In this document: positions 1 to 6,004 of the stretch, piece by piece
How positions within the stretch are numbered: the first letter of the stretch is position 1
Layout: each line of letters starts with the position of its first letter
Assembly (NCBI GenBank): GCA_024232355.1
Contig: JAAEPW010000896.1
Span: forward strand, 1-6,004
Direction: 5' to 3'
From: Chloroflexota bacterium
Lineage (GTDB): Bacteria > Chloroflexota > Anaerolineae > B4-G1
Length of the DNA: 6,004 nucleotides
Notes under the pieces: generated by a model
Databases searched by the model: none
Told to the model about the DNA's origin: nothing
What the model saw: the letters and a program-made list of their open reading frames with translations, nothing else
Position numbers and translations under genes: made by a program

Positions 1-926
1 AGGGCGGTGGGGCTTTCGGCCAATGCATAGAGACGGTTGGCAACGCCGACCTCGCTATAGTAGAATGGGGTGGGGTAGACGGCGTGTTCTACACGGTCAC
101 CACCAGGGAAGGTCAGTGTTTCGCAGTGGATCGTATTGTCATCCCACAAATTCTCGATGGCCGCCTTGACCAGATCAGAATGAACGCTGAGCAGGCGGCT
201 GGTTTGCGTCATCACTTGTTCCCTGGGTGTATAGGTGTGGCCTGATTGGACCTGTTCTCGCAGTACGTGAACCACACCGGCTTGCACGCGGGCAGGCGCG
301 TCGGGGGATATTCCCAACTCGCGGGCGATGTCGTCGGCGGTCTTAAAGCCGATGCCCTGGACATCGCGCACCAACCGGTAGGGGTCTTGTTGAACGATCC
401 CCATCGCGTCGCTGCCATAGACCTTGTGGATTCTCACCGCCAGGCCGGTAGAGATGTTGTGGCCTTGGAGGAACATCATCACCCGACGGATGCTTTGATG
501 CTCGTTCCAGGATTCGGCGATTCTCTTGGCCGTCTTGGAACCGATGCCGGGCACCTCCTGGAGCCGTTCGTGTTCCTCGTCGAGCACGCGCACCGTGTCG
601 GTACCAAATCGCTGGATGATGCGCTCTGCTGTGACCGGCCCGATGCCTTTGATCAGGCTCGATGCCAGGTACTCTTTGATGCCGGTGATGGTAGCTGGGA
701 GGAGTTGTTCGCAGCGCGCGGCCTTGAACTGCTCGCCGTACTTGGGGTGGGAGGTCCAGTTGCCGGTCAGACGCAAGCGCTCGCCGGGTTTGATTGGGGG
801 CAGGACGCCAGTGATCGTAATGTTTTTATCGAGTCGGCCTTCCGGGACAAGGTTGAGCACGGCATAGCCGTTGTCTTCATTGTGATATATGATGCGCGAG
901 ATGGTGCCGGTGATGGTTTCTGTCAT
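1..926 (-). CDS. recD2: RecD2-type ATP-dependent DNA helicase, N-terminal part (3' end beyond window)
   Basis: RecD2 is a cytoplasmic 5'-3' superfamily 1B helicase that works in DNA repair without RecBC. The 308 codons seen here are its non-catalytic front half. Residues 1-75 form the OB-like start (MTETITGTISRII, then NGYAVLNL). Helix-hairpin-helix motifs follow at about 92-104 (IKGIGPVTAERII), 124-137 (EVPGIGSKTAKRIA) and 189-202 (VQGIGFKTADDIA). A GHTYTP segment at 229-234 corresponds to the family's GHTYLP. The reading stops at residue 308, shortly after FYYSEVGVANRL, just before the linker to the Walker A domain, because the window ends. The ATG at 926 is chosen because the protein then begins as RecD2 proteins usually do, and a GAGG ribosome site lies 6 bases upstream (plus-strand 933-936). 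No frameshift or stop is seen. Family assignment is firm; whether this copy is intact cannot be seen. Confidence 0.95.
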   Translation of the reverse strand, partial: MTETITGTISRIIYHNEDNGYAVLNLVPEGRLDKNITITGVLPPIKPGERLRLTGNWTSHPKYGEQFKAARCEQLLPATITGIKEYLASSLIKGIGPVTAERIIQRFGTDTVRVLDEEHERLQEVPGIGSKTAKRIAESWNEHQSIRRVMMFLQGHNISTGLAVRIHKVYGSDAMGIVQQDPYRLVRDVQGIGFKTADDIARELGISPDAPARVQAGVVHVLREQVQSGHTYTPREQVMTQTSRLLSVHSDLVKAAIENLWDDNTIHCETLTFPGGDRVEHAVYPTPFYYSEVGVANRLYALAESPTA

Positions 927-949
927 ACAAGTCCTCAACTGTGGTTCAC

Positions 950-978
950 AGGATAGCACAAAGGTTCGGTTCGGGCAA
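950..978 (-). promoter_or_regulatory. Candidate sigma-70-like promoter for the left recD2 gene
   Basis: Read on the minus strand: TTGCCC (plus positions 973-978), a 17-base spacer, then TATCCT (950-955) preceded by TG one base away, giving an extended -10 (TGCTATCCT). Each hexamer matches consensus at 4 of 6. The predicted start near 943 gives a short leader of under 20 bases before the ATG at 926, with the GAGG site inside it. Prediction from motif and spacing only. Confidence 0.5.
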
Positions 979-1009
979 GGGGAGACGAGGCATCGCTTCG
1001 TGCCAGATT

Positions 1010-1038
1010 TTGACTTTCGGTTCAACCTGCCATATCAT
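1010..1038 (+). promoter_or_regulatory. Sigma-70-like promoter for the permease-transglutaminase operon
   Basis: TTGACT (1010-1015), exactly 17 bases, then TATCAT (1033-1038); each hexamer matches consensus at 5 of 6. It lies in the divergent intergenic region about 83 bases before the ATG at 1121, leaving a leader of about 75 bases. I see no clear operator repeat or riboswitch in the leader. It is the best promoter match noticed in the window. Confidence 0.6.
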
Positions 1039-1108
1039 GAGCACGTAATAGAGGAGAGTCGCGCCCCCTTGATCTGTAATCCTAGCGTTCCTGTTTATTT
1101 AGTGCCAT

Positions 1109-1114
1109 AGGAGG
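1109..1114 (+). promoter_or_regulatory. Strong Shine-Dalgarno site of the fused permease gene
   Basis: A perfect AGGAGG is followed by 6 bases (AAAACG) and the ATG at 1121. It fixes the start of the 573-residue protein and suggests efficient translation. An open frame ending at 1110 just before it carries no support as a gene. Confidence 0.85.
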
Positions 1115-1120
1115 AAAACG

Positions 1121-2842
1121 ATGACAACAATTGATTCATCCAACGGGATCAGTGCAAATACGACTAATCATTCACCCCGTCGCATCGTGGCTGGACTGGT
1201 GCTTTTGCTGCCCGCAAGCCTCTGTTGCATCACCGAATTGCTGGCCCCCACACTACGCACTTTTTTGCTCAGCCTGCAAACCGGTCGATTACTACAAGAA
1301 ACCGAATTCGTTGGTATCGAAAACTATCGCCGACTCTTTGCCGACCCGGCCTTATCCAAAGTGCTGGGCTTTACCTTTTCGTTCGTCTTTGTTCGTCTGA
1401 TCGTGATAGCCGTCGTGCCGCTCCTACTGGCTTGGGCTGTCAGCCGCTTTGGCAGTATCCTGCGCTTGGGTGTGAGGGTGTTATTGACCGTTCCGGTGGT
1501 GCTGTTTATGCCCGTAGCTATCGCTTCCGTGTGGTCAATGACTCTCAGTCCCGGCGTTGGTGGCCCGTTTTCCTTTGCTGTCCCTCCCCTGGTTGATCCG
1601 GCTTCCGCCCGCCGCACTCTTTTGCTGATCGACGGCCTCTACACCTTTGGCCTGGCGTGTGGACTGGGCCTGATCTTTTATCTAATGATCTGGCGTCGTT
1701 CAGACGAGTCCTCCCCACCAGATTTCTCTCAGACGCTCAAACCGCTGTTGGTCACCTGGGGCATTGGCGTATTGTCCACCATCGCCTTGACCACTTCCTC
1801 CTTCACGTTGAGCTTTGTGATGACGATGGGCGGGCCTATGAACAGCACTCTCACCTTGGGACTGTGGCAATATCAAGTCGCCTTTCAATATTCCCGATTT
1901 GGATATGCTGCCGTTCTAGCCAGTCTGATCTTGCTGCTGTCGTTGTTCCTGGGCACGTTGTCCGGGCTAATGGTGATCCTGACGCGATTGTACATAATAT
2001 ACTCGGCGGCTTCTCCCCCACCATCGAATGACCTAGATCTAGAACAGAACAAAGCTTTCCCCTTGATTGTGCTGCTATTCACTTTGTTACTCGTTTTTGG
2101 TGCTTGCCTGTTGAGTGTATTGCCCTTTGGCTGGGCTGCCCAGTTATCTTTTCAAGATGGCGCCTTTGGGCAACTAATGAGACACGTTTCCCTTTCCCGC
2201 ACGTTGGTCAATACAGTGATCCCTCCTTTGCTGGCCGCCATTGTACAATTGCTCATTGCTTACCTGGGGGCTGTGGCTATCGGAGCGATACGCCCTTTGG
2301 GCAAGTACAGTGAATGGTTGCTCCTTCCCTTTAGTCCGTGGCTCTTTGTCACCGTCGTTCCCTTGAGTCTCGTCAACTATATTGGTGCGCAGGAGTTTGG
2401 CATCCTGGACATATTTATGGGCCTCATTCCGCCACTACTGTTCAATGTGCCCACCCTGTTTATCCTGACGTTGTTTTTCAAGGGGCAAGTACTCCGCTGG
2501 AAGGCCACTCGGGACGCCGACGCCCCATCGCAAGCGGGGGGCTTTTTCGAGCACATGATCTTGCCTTCGTTGCCCCTGGCTGGTGTGATGCTGCTCTTTT
2601 TGCTTTTCATCGGTATGCAAGATCTGATATGGCCCTGGATATCAGTAAACAATGAGGTCAACCGCTCATTGAATACAACTTTGCTCGTTCTAAGAGGTCA
2701 ATTTGTGGGCAACTGGGGACTGCTGGCTGCCGCTGTCACGTTGACTGCATTACCCACTGCCCTGTTCTTCTTTTTTGTGTTGATGGCCTTTCAGCTTTTT
2801 TACCTGGATCGCCTCGCCTTGCGCGCAGGCACTGAAGAATAG
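1121..2842 (+). CDS. Fused MalF-like/MalG-like sugar ABC transporter permease, 12 TM, degenerate coupling loops
   Basis: Integral inner-membrane protein of 573 residues, about twice the length of one sugar permease. I count about 12 hydrophobic segments: near 22-43, 84-108, 116-138, 167-190, 209-230, 262-290, 312-338, 363-390, 398-418, 428-453, 485-505 and 532-560. The first half is MalF/UgpA-like: FVGIENYRRLF (63-73), MTMGGPMNSTLTL (234-246), then AF and FGYAAVLA (260-267). The second half is MalG/UgpE-like: LVNT (362-365), an AYALAR-like AYLGAVAI (380-387), and DLIWPW then TTLLVL (501-524). In this family an EAA---G loop ending in LP docks on the ATPase. In half one that loop is replaced by a polar stretch with no EAA or G (191-207). 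In half two only the end survives (FFEHMILP, 475-482). Residues 296-311 are a polar linker between halves. First gene of a probable operon with the transglutaminase 42 bases downstream. No ATPase or binding protein is in view, so substrate and activity are unknown. It could be a working permease using an ATPase encoded elsewhere, or a repurposed membrane protein. Confidence 0.85.
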   Translation: MTTIDSSNGISANTTNHSPRRIVAGLVLLLPASLCCITELLAPTLRTFLLSLQTGRLLQETEFVGIENYRRLFADPALSKVLGFTFSFVFVRLIVIAVVPLLLAWAVSRFGSILRLGVRVLLTVPVVLFMPVAIASVWSMTLSPGVGGPFSFAVPPLVDPASARRTLLLIDGLYTFGLACGLGLIFYLMIWRRSDESSPPDFSQTLKPLLVTWGIGVLSTIALTTSSFTLSFVMTMGGPMNSTLTLGLWQYQVAFQYSRFGYAAVLASLILLLSLFLGTLSGLMVILTRLYIIYSAASPPPSNDLDLEQNKAFPLIVLLFTLLLVFGACLLSVLPFGWAAQLSFQDGAFGQLMRHVSLSRTLVNTVIPPLLAAIVQLLIAYLGAVAIGAIRPLGKYSEWLLLPFSPWLFVTVVPLSLVNYIGAQEFGILDIFMGLIPPLLFNVPTLFILTLFFKGQVLRWKATRDADAPSQAGGFFEHMILPSLPLAGVMLLFLLFIGMQDLIWPWISVNNEVNRSLNTTLLVLRGQFVGNWGLLAAAVTLTALPTALFFFFVLMAFQLFYLDRLALRAGTEE

Positions 2843-2884
2843 CTGGCGCTTACTTGTCGTTACCCAAAGCGGAGAAAATTCTAA

Positions 2885-4291
2885 ATGATACAACGCAGAG
2901 TACTCCAAGTGTGTTTGTGTATCGGTTTGTTGTGGTTGTCAACTGTTGTGGGATTGACGCAGACAGAGACCCCTCCTGATTTAGTATTGGAGCCGGGCGA
3001 TCCTATTGACAATGACATTCCCTTGCCGGTAGCATCAATTCAGAGTTTTGCCTCTATTGAATCTGTCAATCTTCGTCATGCACGCCTGACACACGATTTT
3101 CTCTTTACGAACAGCGGGCCAAGCGACGTGACTCGTTTGGATATCTACATAGCAATTCCACCGAACCGCGATAACCAATCTGTCTCCAACCTGACATTCT
3201 CTGCTCCATATACGCTTCTCACAGACCGTTATGGCCAATCAATAGCATATTTCCAATTCGGCACTATCTCTTCGGGTCAGTACATAACGGTTTCTTGGGA
3301 AGGTGATGTTGAGATCAAGGCAATGGATTATGACATAGATTCATCTCGAGTAGCTGGCCTGGATCAAATTTCGCCTGACATAGTGAGCAGTTACACGACC
3401 GCAGAAAGTATGTACCGCTTGGACAGTCAGATCATCCAAGACGCAGCCCAAGTAGCCGCAAATGGAGCGACCAACCCTTACTGGATTGCGCGCAATGTGC
3501 ATGACTTTGTTGCCAAGCGGCTGACTTACCTCAACGATCATCGCTGGGACGATGCCGAGACTGTTTATTTGCAACAGCATGGCTCTTGCAGCGAGTATAC
3601 GATTCTGTTCATTGCCCTATGTCGAGCGAATGGATTGCCAGCTCGTTATGTAGGTGGAACGCGCCATCGTCAACAAGGTATCTACGTGGATACAGTCTAT
3701 CACCGTTGGGCCGAAGTCTATCTACCGCCATATGGTTGGGTGCCGGTGGATGTCACCCACGATGATACAGGTGGGGAACCAATATACGCCTACTTTGGGG
3801 CTCTTACTGATGAGCGTTTTGTGACCACGGTCAGTGGGGGCAACTCGGAATATCTGGGATGGAATTACCACAATTCCTATCGGTACTATTGTGATAGTAG
3901 TTGTCCCACTACGAGCCGTGAGCGAAGTTTTACTTGGACACCATATTCACCAGAACTACGAACGATCCCAAGTTCTCTTACCGGTCTTGCCTTGCCCAAT
4001 TCGGCTGATTCAGTGATTGGGAATTTTGACGTCATATCGACAAATGGCTCTTACGATTGGATCCTCGATTCCTCTCCAAGTTGGTTGCATCTGAACAAGA
4101 ATAGTGGCATAACCCCTGGCACAGTACAAGCAATGGCTGATACGACTGGCTTGGGCTTGGGTCCTCATACGGGAGAAGTAGTATTGCAATTTCAATCACT
4201 GGATGGAAATGTGTCCGTCCCAATTGAGATACAAATAGTAGATGAGATTCTCAAAATCTACTTACCGATGGTCACTAACTCGTCCTGGTGA
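2885..4291 (+). CDS. Secreted transglutaminase-like protein with BACON-like domain and Chloroflexota-type C-terminal tail
   Basis: 468 residues, probably exported. Residues 1-23 look like a type I signal peptide: MIQRR, a hydrophobic core, possible cleavage after VVG. Residues about 58-145 are a beta-rich domain of the kind found ahead of transglutaminase folds. The transglutaminase-like core (about 195-305) has the full triad: Cys235 in HGSCSEYT, His273 in YHRWAEVYLP and Asp289 in WVPVDVTH, so it is likely catalytic. The fold covers peptidases, cross-linking enzymes and deamidases; which applies here is not visible. A CDSSC pair (336-340) may form a disulfide or bind metal. Residues about 378-452 resemble a BACON-like beta-sandwich (SPSWLHLNKNSG, then PHTGEVVLQF), often linked to carbohydrate or surface binding. 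The end, LKIYLPMVTNSSW, matches tails common on Anaerolineae secreted proteins. The start is the ATG at 2885, with GGAG at 2871-2874, ten bases upstream (slightly long). The gene lies 42 bases after the permease with no terminator between, so it is probably cotranscribed. G+C looks lower than in recD2. Confidence 0.85.
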   Translation: MIQRRVLQVCLCIGLLWLSTVVGLTQTETPPDLVLEPGDPIDNDIPLPVASIQSFASIESVNLRHARLTHDFLFTNSGPSDVTRLDIYIAIPPNRDNQSVSNLTFSAPYTLLTDRYGQSIAYFQFGTISSGQYITVSWEGDVEIKAMDYDIDSSRVAGLDQISPDIVSSYTTAESMYRLDSQIIQDAAQVAANGATNPYWIARNVHDFVAKRLTYLNDHRWDDAETVYLQQHGSCSEYTILFIALCRANGLPARYVGGTRHRQQGIYVDTVYHRWAEVYLPPYGWVPVDVTHDDTGGEPIYAYFGALTDERFVTTVSGGNSEYLGWNYHNSYRYYCDSSCPTTSRERSFTWTPYSPELRTIPSSLTGLALPNSADSVIGNFDVISTNGSYDWILDSSPSWLHLNKNSGITPGTVQAMADTTGLGLGPHTGEVVLQFQSLDGNVSVPIEIQIVDEILKIYLPMVTNSSW

Positions 4292-4317
4292 TCTTACTCT
4301 GGTCAGATACCGTAGGG

Positions 4318-4335
4318 GGTGCATCGCAATGCACC
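4318..4335. repeat. Perfect 7-bp palindrome, REP-like, in the intergenic region 4292-4500
   Basis: GGTGCAT, a CGCA loop, then ATGCACC. It is preceded by GTAGGG, as in GTAGGGG...CCCCTAC dispersed palindromes of several bacterial phyla, but the outer right arm is missing (ATATGC follows), so it may be a decayed REP element. It lies 27 bases past the transglutaminase stop and could act as a 3' hairpin on the operon mRNA; no T-run follows, so it is not a standard intrinsic terminator. Apart from this and a weak short open frame (see findings), the 209-base interval 4292-4500 shows no convincing gene, and only a lone TATAAT-like CATAAT at 4445-4450 without a matching -35. Confidence 0.55.
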
Positions 4336-4489
4336 ATATGCAAAGAGAACCCAATGTTCGATCAAGCCAAGGCACTGGCTCCCGCTTGGGGACGAGTTCT
4401 TTGGTTCTGAAACCAGCACCGAGGAATGAGGCAGGCGTATGTCTCATAATTCTCTTTGCTACCTTGTTCCTGAGCGTAATGTGTGTGGT

Positions 4490-4494
4490 GGAGG
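4490..4494 (+). promoter_or_regulatory. Shine-Dalgarno site deciding the start of the small membrane protein gene
   Basis: GGAGG followed by 6 bases (TATTAT) and the ATG at 4501. A longer reading from the GTG at 4483 would add MWWRYY but would place this site inside the coding region and has no ribosome site of its own, so the ATG at 4501 is preferred. Confidence 0.75.
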
Positions 4495-4500
4495 TATTAT

Positions 4501-4749
4501 ATGGGCAATAATATTCTGGTTGACATAGTTGGGTGGTTGGGCGTTGCAACGCTTCTGGTGGCATACGTGTTGGTCTCGACCAAGAGAATGGAAGGGGACT
4601 CTGTGATGTATCAAGTGCTGAACCTGGTAGGCGCTGCGTTGCTCATTGTCAACTCGTCCTACTATGGGGCGTTTCCTTCGGTGGGTGTCAACGTTTTGTG
4701 GGTAGGGATAGCCATTTACACGCTCGTTAGCAAAAGGAAGTCTGTGTAG
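4501..4749 (+). CDS. Small CBU_0592-like integral membrane protein
   Basis: 82 residues with about three membrane segments: near 5-25, 38-52 and 58-77. The conserved pattern of the CBU_0592-like family is clear: DIVGWLGVATLLVAYVLVS at the start, YQVLNLVGA (37-45), NSSYYGAFPSV (51-61), Asn64 and a basic end (SKRKS). The length is typical for the family. Its biochemical function is unknown, and I do not assign one. It is co-directional with the operon upstream but 209 bases away, so it may have its own promoter, though none is convincing in that interval. It ends at a bidirectional terminator shared with the convergent recD2 gene. Confidence in the gene is high; confidence in the family name is somewhat lower because it rests on recalled sequence pattern. 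Confidence 0.85.
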   Translation: MGNNILVDIVGWLGVATLLVAYVLVSTKRMEGDSVMYQVLNLVGAALLIVNSSYYGAFPSVGVNVLWVGIAIYTLVSKRKSV

Positions 4750-4775
4750 GGCTGTTGGTGCAGGCGTCACAAACC

Positions 4776-4810
4776 AAAAAAGAGCACGAGGTTTCCCCCG
4801 TGCTCTTTTT
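4776..4810. terminator. Bidirectional intrinsic terminator between convergent genes
   Basis: Stem AGAGCACG (4781-4788) pairs with CGTGCTCT (4799-4806) around a 10-base loop. It is flanked by A6 on the left (4776-4781) and T5 on the right (4806-4810), so each strand reads as a GC-rich hairpin followed by a T-run. It sits 26 bases after the stop of the small membrane protein gene (plus) and 3 bases after the stop of recD2 (minus), fitting termination of both. Confidence 0.85.
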
Positions 4811-4813
4811 CAC

Positions 4814-6004
4814 TCACAACCGCATCCGCAACCCCGACCGCCGTTGCGGCACCTTGTCATTGTTCACCGCGATATTCACCGCCCGCCTCGTCCCCACCAA
4901 TACGGCCAGGGACTTGGCCCTTGTGACGGCGGTGTAGAGCAGATTGCGCTGCAACATCAGATGGTGCTGAGTCGTCACGGGCACGACGACGGCCGGATAC
5001 TCGGAGCCCTGCGACTTGTGAATCGACATCGCAAAGGCGTGTTTGAGACTGCCCGTCTCACCCCATGTGTAGGGCACGATGCGGTTGTCCACTTTTACCA
5101 GCAGTGACTTTGTCTTATCCTCAATGGCGGCCACCCGCCCGACGTCTCCGTTAAAGACACCCTTGGCATAATCGTTGTGGGTCTGCATCACCTTGTCCCC
5201 CACGCGAAAGACACGATCTCGCAACTCGAGTTCCGCCTTGTGATCCGCTGCTGGGTTGAGGACTCGCTGCAATCGTTCGTTGAGCACATCCACGCCGCAT
5301 GACCCTCGATACATCGGTGATAGCACTTGCAGATCATCAATGGAGCGCAGCCCAAACTTTTTCGGGACCCGGCGCTGCACGACGTCAACCAGCATATTCG
5401 CAGCCTCGTCAGGGGTCCGTTGGCCGAAAAAGTAAAAGTCATCGTATTCGTTGAGGATCGGTGTTTCTCCCTGGTTGATGCGATGGGCGTTGACGACGAT
5501 GCCGCTATCGACGGCCTGGCGAAAGATGCGCGTCAGACACACAACGGTGATTCGGTCGGACGTGATGAGATCGTGCAACACGTTGCCCGCGCCGACGGAG
5601 GGGAGTTGGTCCACATCGCCCACAAAGAGGACTTGAGCGGATGGTCTGATCGCATGGAGCAGGCGATAGGTCAGCAGCAGATCGAGCATTGAGGCCTCGT
5701 CCACGATGAGATAGCGCAGCGGCAACGGATTGTGTGCGGTGTGCGAGAACCCTTTTTTGGGGTTGTATCCCAGCAACCGGTGAACGGTCTGCGCGGGACA
5801 CCCGGTCAACTCGGAGAGGCGTTTGGCGGCACGACCGGTGGGCGCGCACAGGGCGTATGACTCGTCGGCCCGCGCGCCTTCTTGCTCCAACACTTGCACG
5901 ATGGTGCGCACAGTTTGTGTCTTGCCTGTACCAGGGCCACCGGTGAGCACCGTCATCTTGCCGGTGATCGCCGTTTGTACAGCGTCTCGTTGTTCATCTG
6001 AAAG
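4814..6004 (-). CDS. recD2: RecD2-type ATP-dependent DNA helicase, C-terminal motor part (5' end beyond window)
   Basis: 396 codons plus TGA; the frame is open from the right edge, so the ATG at 5956 (mid-motif) is not the true start. Numbering from the edge, the part begins LSDEQRDAV and carries the superfamily 1B motifs in order: Walker A GGPGTGKT (22-29), motif Ia APTGRAAKRL (54-63), motif II DEAS (102-105), motif III GDVDQLPSVGAG (129-140), motif IV LTRIFRQA (157-164), motif V SIHKSQGSEY (327-336) and motif VI YTAVTRAK (357-364). All key ATPase residues are present, so the motor should be active if the rest of the gene is intact. The protein ends about 32 residues after motif VI, normal for RecD2. 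It holds only what the N-terminal part at 1-926 lacks; together, with about 20-35 residues missing, they would make a typical RecD2 of about 730 residues. The convergent neighbour is separated by a shared terminator. Confidence 0.95.
   Translation of the reverse strand, partial: LSDEQRDAVQTAITGKMTVLTGGPGTGKTQTVRTIVQVLEQEGARADESYALCAPTGRAAKRLSELTGCPAQTVHRLLGYNPKKGFSHTAHNPLPLRYLIVDEASMLDLLLTYRLLHAIRPSAQVLFVGDVDQLPSVGAGNVLHDLITSDRITVVCLTRIFRQAVDSGIVVNAHRINQGETPILNEYDDFYFFGQRTPDEAANMLVDVVQRRVPKKFGLRSIDDLQVLSPMYRGSCGVDVLNERLQRVLNPAADHKAELELRDRVFRVGDKVMQTHNDYAKGVFNGDVGRVAAIEDKTKSLLVKVDNRIVPYTWGETGSLKHAFAMSIHKSQGSEYPAVVVPVTTQHHLMLQRNLLYTAVTRAKSLAVLVGTRRAVNIAVNNDKVPQRRSGLRMRL

Noticed and set aside
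246..956. 236-codon plus-strand open frame opposite the left recD2 part
   Set aside because: It is the antisense shadow of the RecD2 N-terminal part, whose minus-strand frame shows unmistakable HhH and OB motifs; the plus-strand reading has no recognisable domain.
1131..2661. Several 60-120 codon frames on both strands inside the permease gene
   Set aside because: The 573-residue frame has strong family motifs, continuous membrane segments and a perfect ribosome site; the others are shadows.
2843..2884. Possible terminator or promoter between the permease and transglutaminase genes
   Set aside because: The 42-base gap has no hairpin with T-run and no promoter pair; it supports cotranscription instead.
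4445..4450. CATAAT as a -10 box for the small membrane protein gene
   Set aside because: No acceptable -35 box lies 16-18 bases upstream and there is no extended -10 TG, so it is not called as a promoter.
4844..5692. Plus-strand open frames opposite the right recD2 part (4844-5107, 5327-5692)
   Set aside because: They lie antisense to the complete helicase motif series and have no recognisable content; long antisense frames are expected in GC-rich genes.
1..6004. Direct end-to-end closure of the window as a 6004-base circle
   Set aside because: Joining position 1 to 6004 puts the two recD2 parts in different frames and leaves out the usual linker; no shared end sequence is visible. A circle would need extra missing bases.

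Overview
The window looks like a piece of a Chloroflexota (Anaerolineae-like) genome or metagenome contig. This is an inference from three things: a secreted protein ending in the KIYLPMV-type tail that is frequent in Anaerolineae exported proteins, a BACON-like repeat in that same protein, and a RecD2-type helicase rather than RecBCD. No rRNA, tRNA, CRISPR or transposase is visible.

Layout. Positions 1-926 (minus strand) hold the 5' part of a recD2 helicase gene, running off the left edge. Positions 927-1120 are a divergent intergenic region with a promoter candidate on each strand. Positions 1121-4291 (plus) are a two-gene unit: a 12-TM protein that reads as a MalF-like and a MalG-like sugar ABC permease fused in one chain, then a secreted transglutaminase-like protein. 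Positions 4292-4500 are non-coding or nearly so and contain a short perfect palindrome. Positions 4501-4749 (plus) encode a small CBU_0592-like membrane protein. A bidirectional terminator at 4776-4810 separates it from a convergent gene at 4814-6004 (minus), which is the 3' part of a recD2 gene running off the right edge.

The most unusual points are two. First, the recD2 parts are in the 'wrong' order for one interrupted gene: along the minus strand the helicase C-terminal part comes before the N-terminal part, and the two parts do not overlap in the protein. That means two recD2 genes around this 4-kb segment, a tandem duplication, or a roughly 6.1-kb circle or assembly artefact cut inside one recD2. 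Second, the fused permease keeps the family hallmarks in its membrane segments but has lost recognisable EAA coupling loops in both halves, and no ATPase or solute-binding protein is present.

Functionally, the permease and transglutaminase genes are co-directional, 42 bases apart and behind one good sigma-70-like promoter, so they probably form an operon acting at the cell envelope. What they do together cannot be read from the sequence. The recD2 parts encode DNA repair/recombination functions unrelated to the operon.
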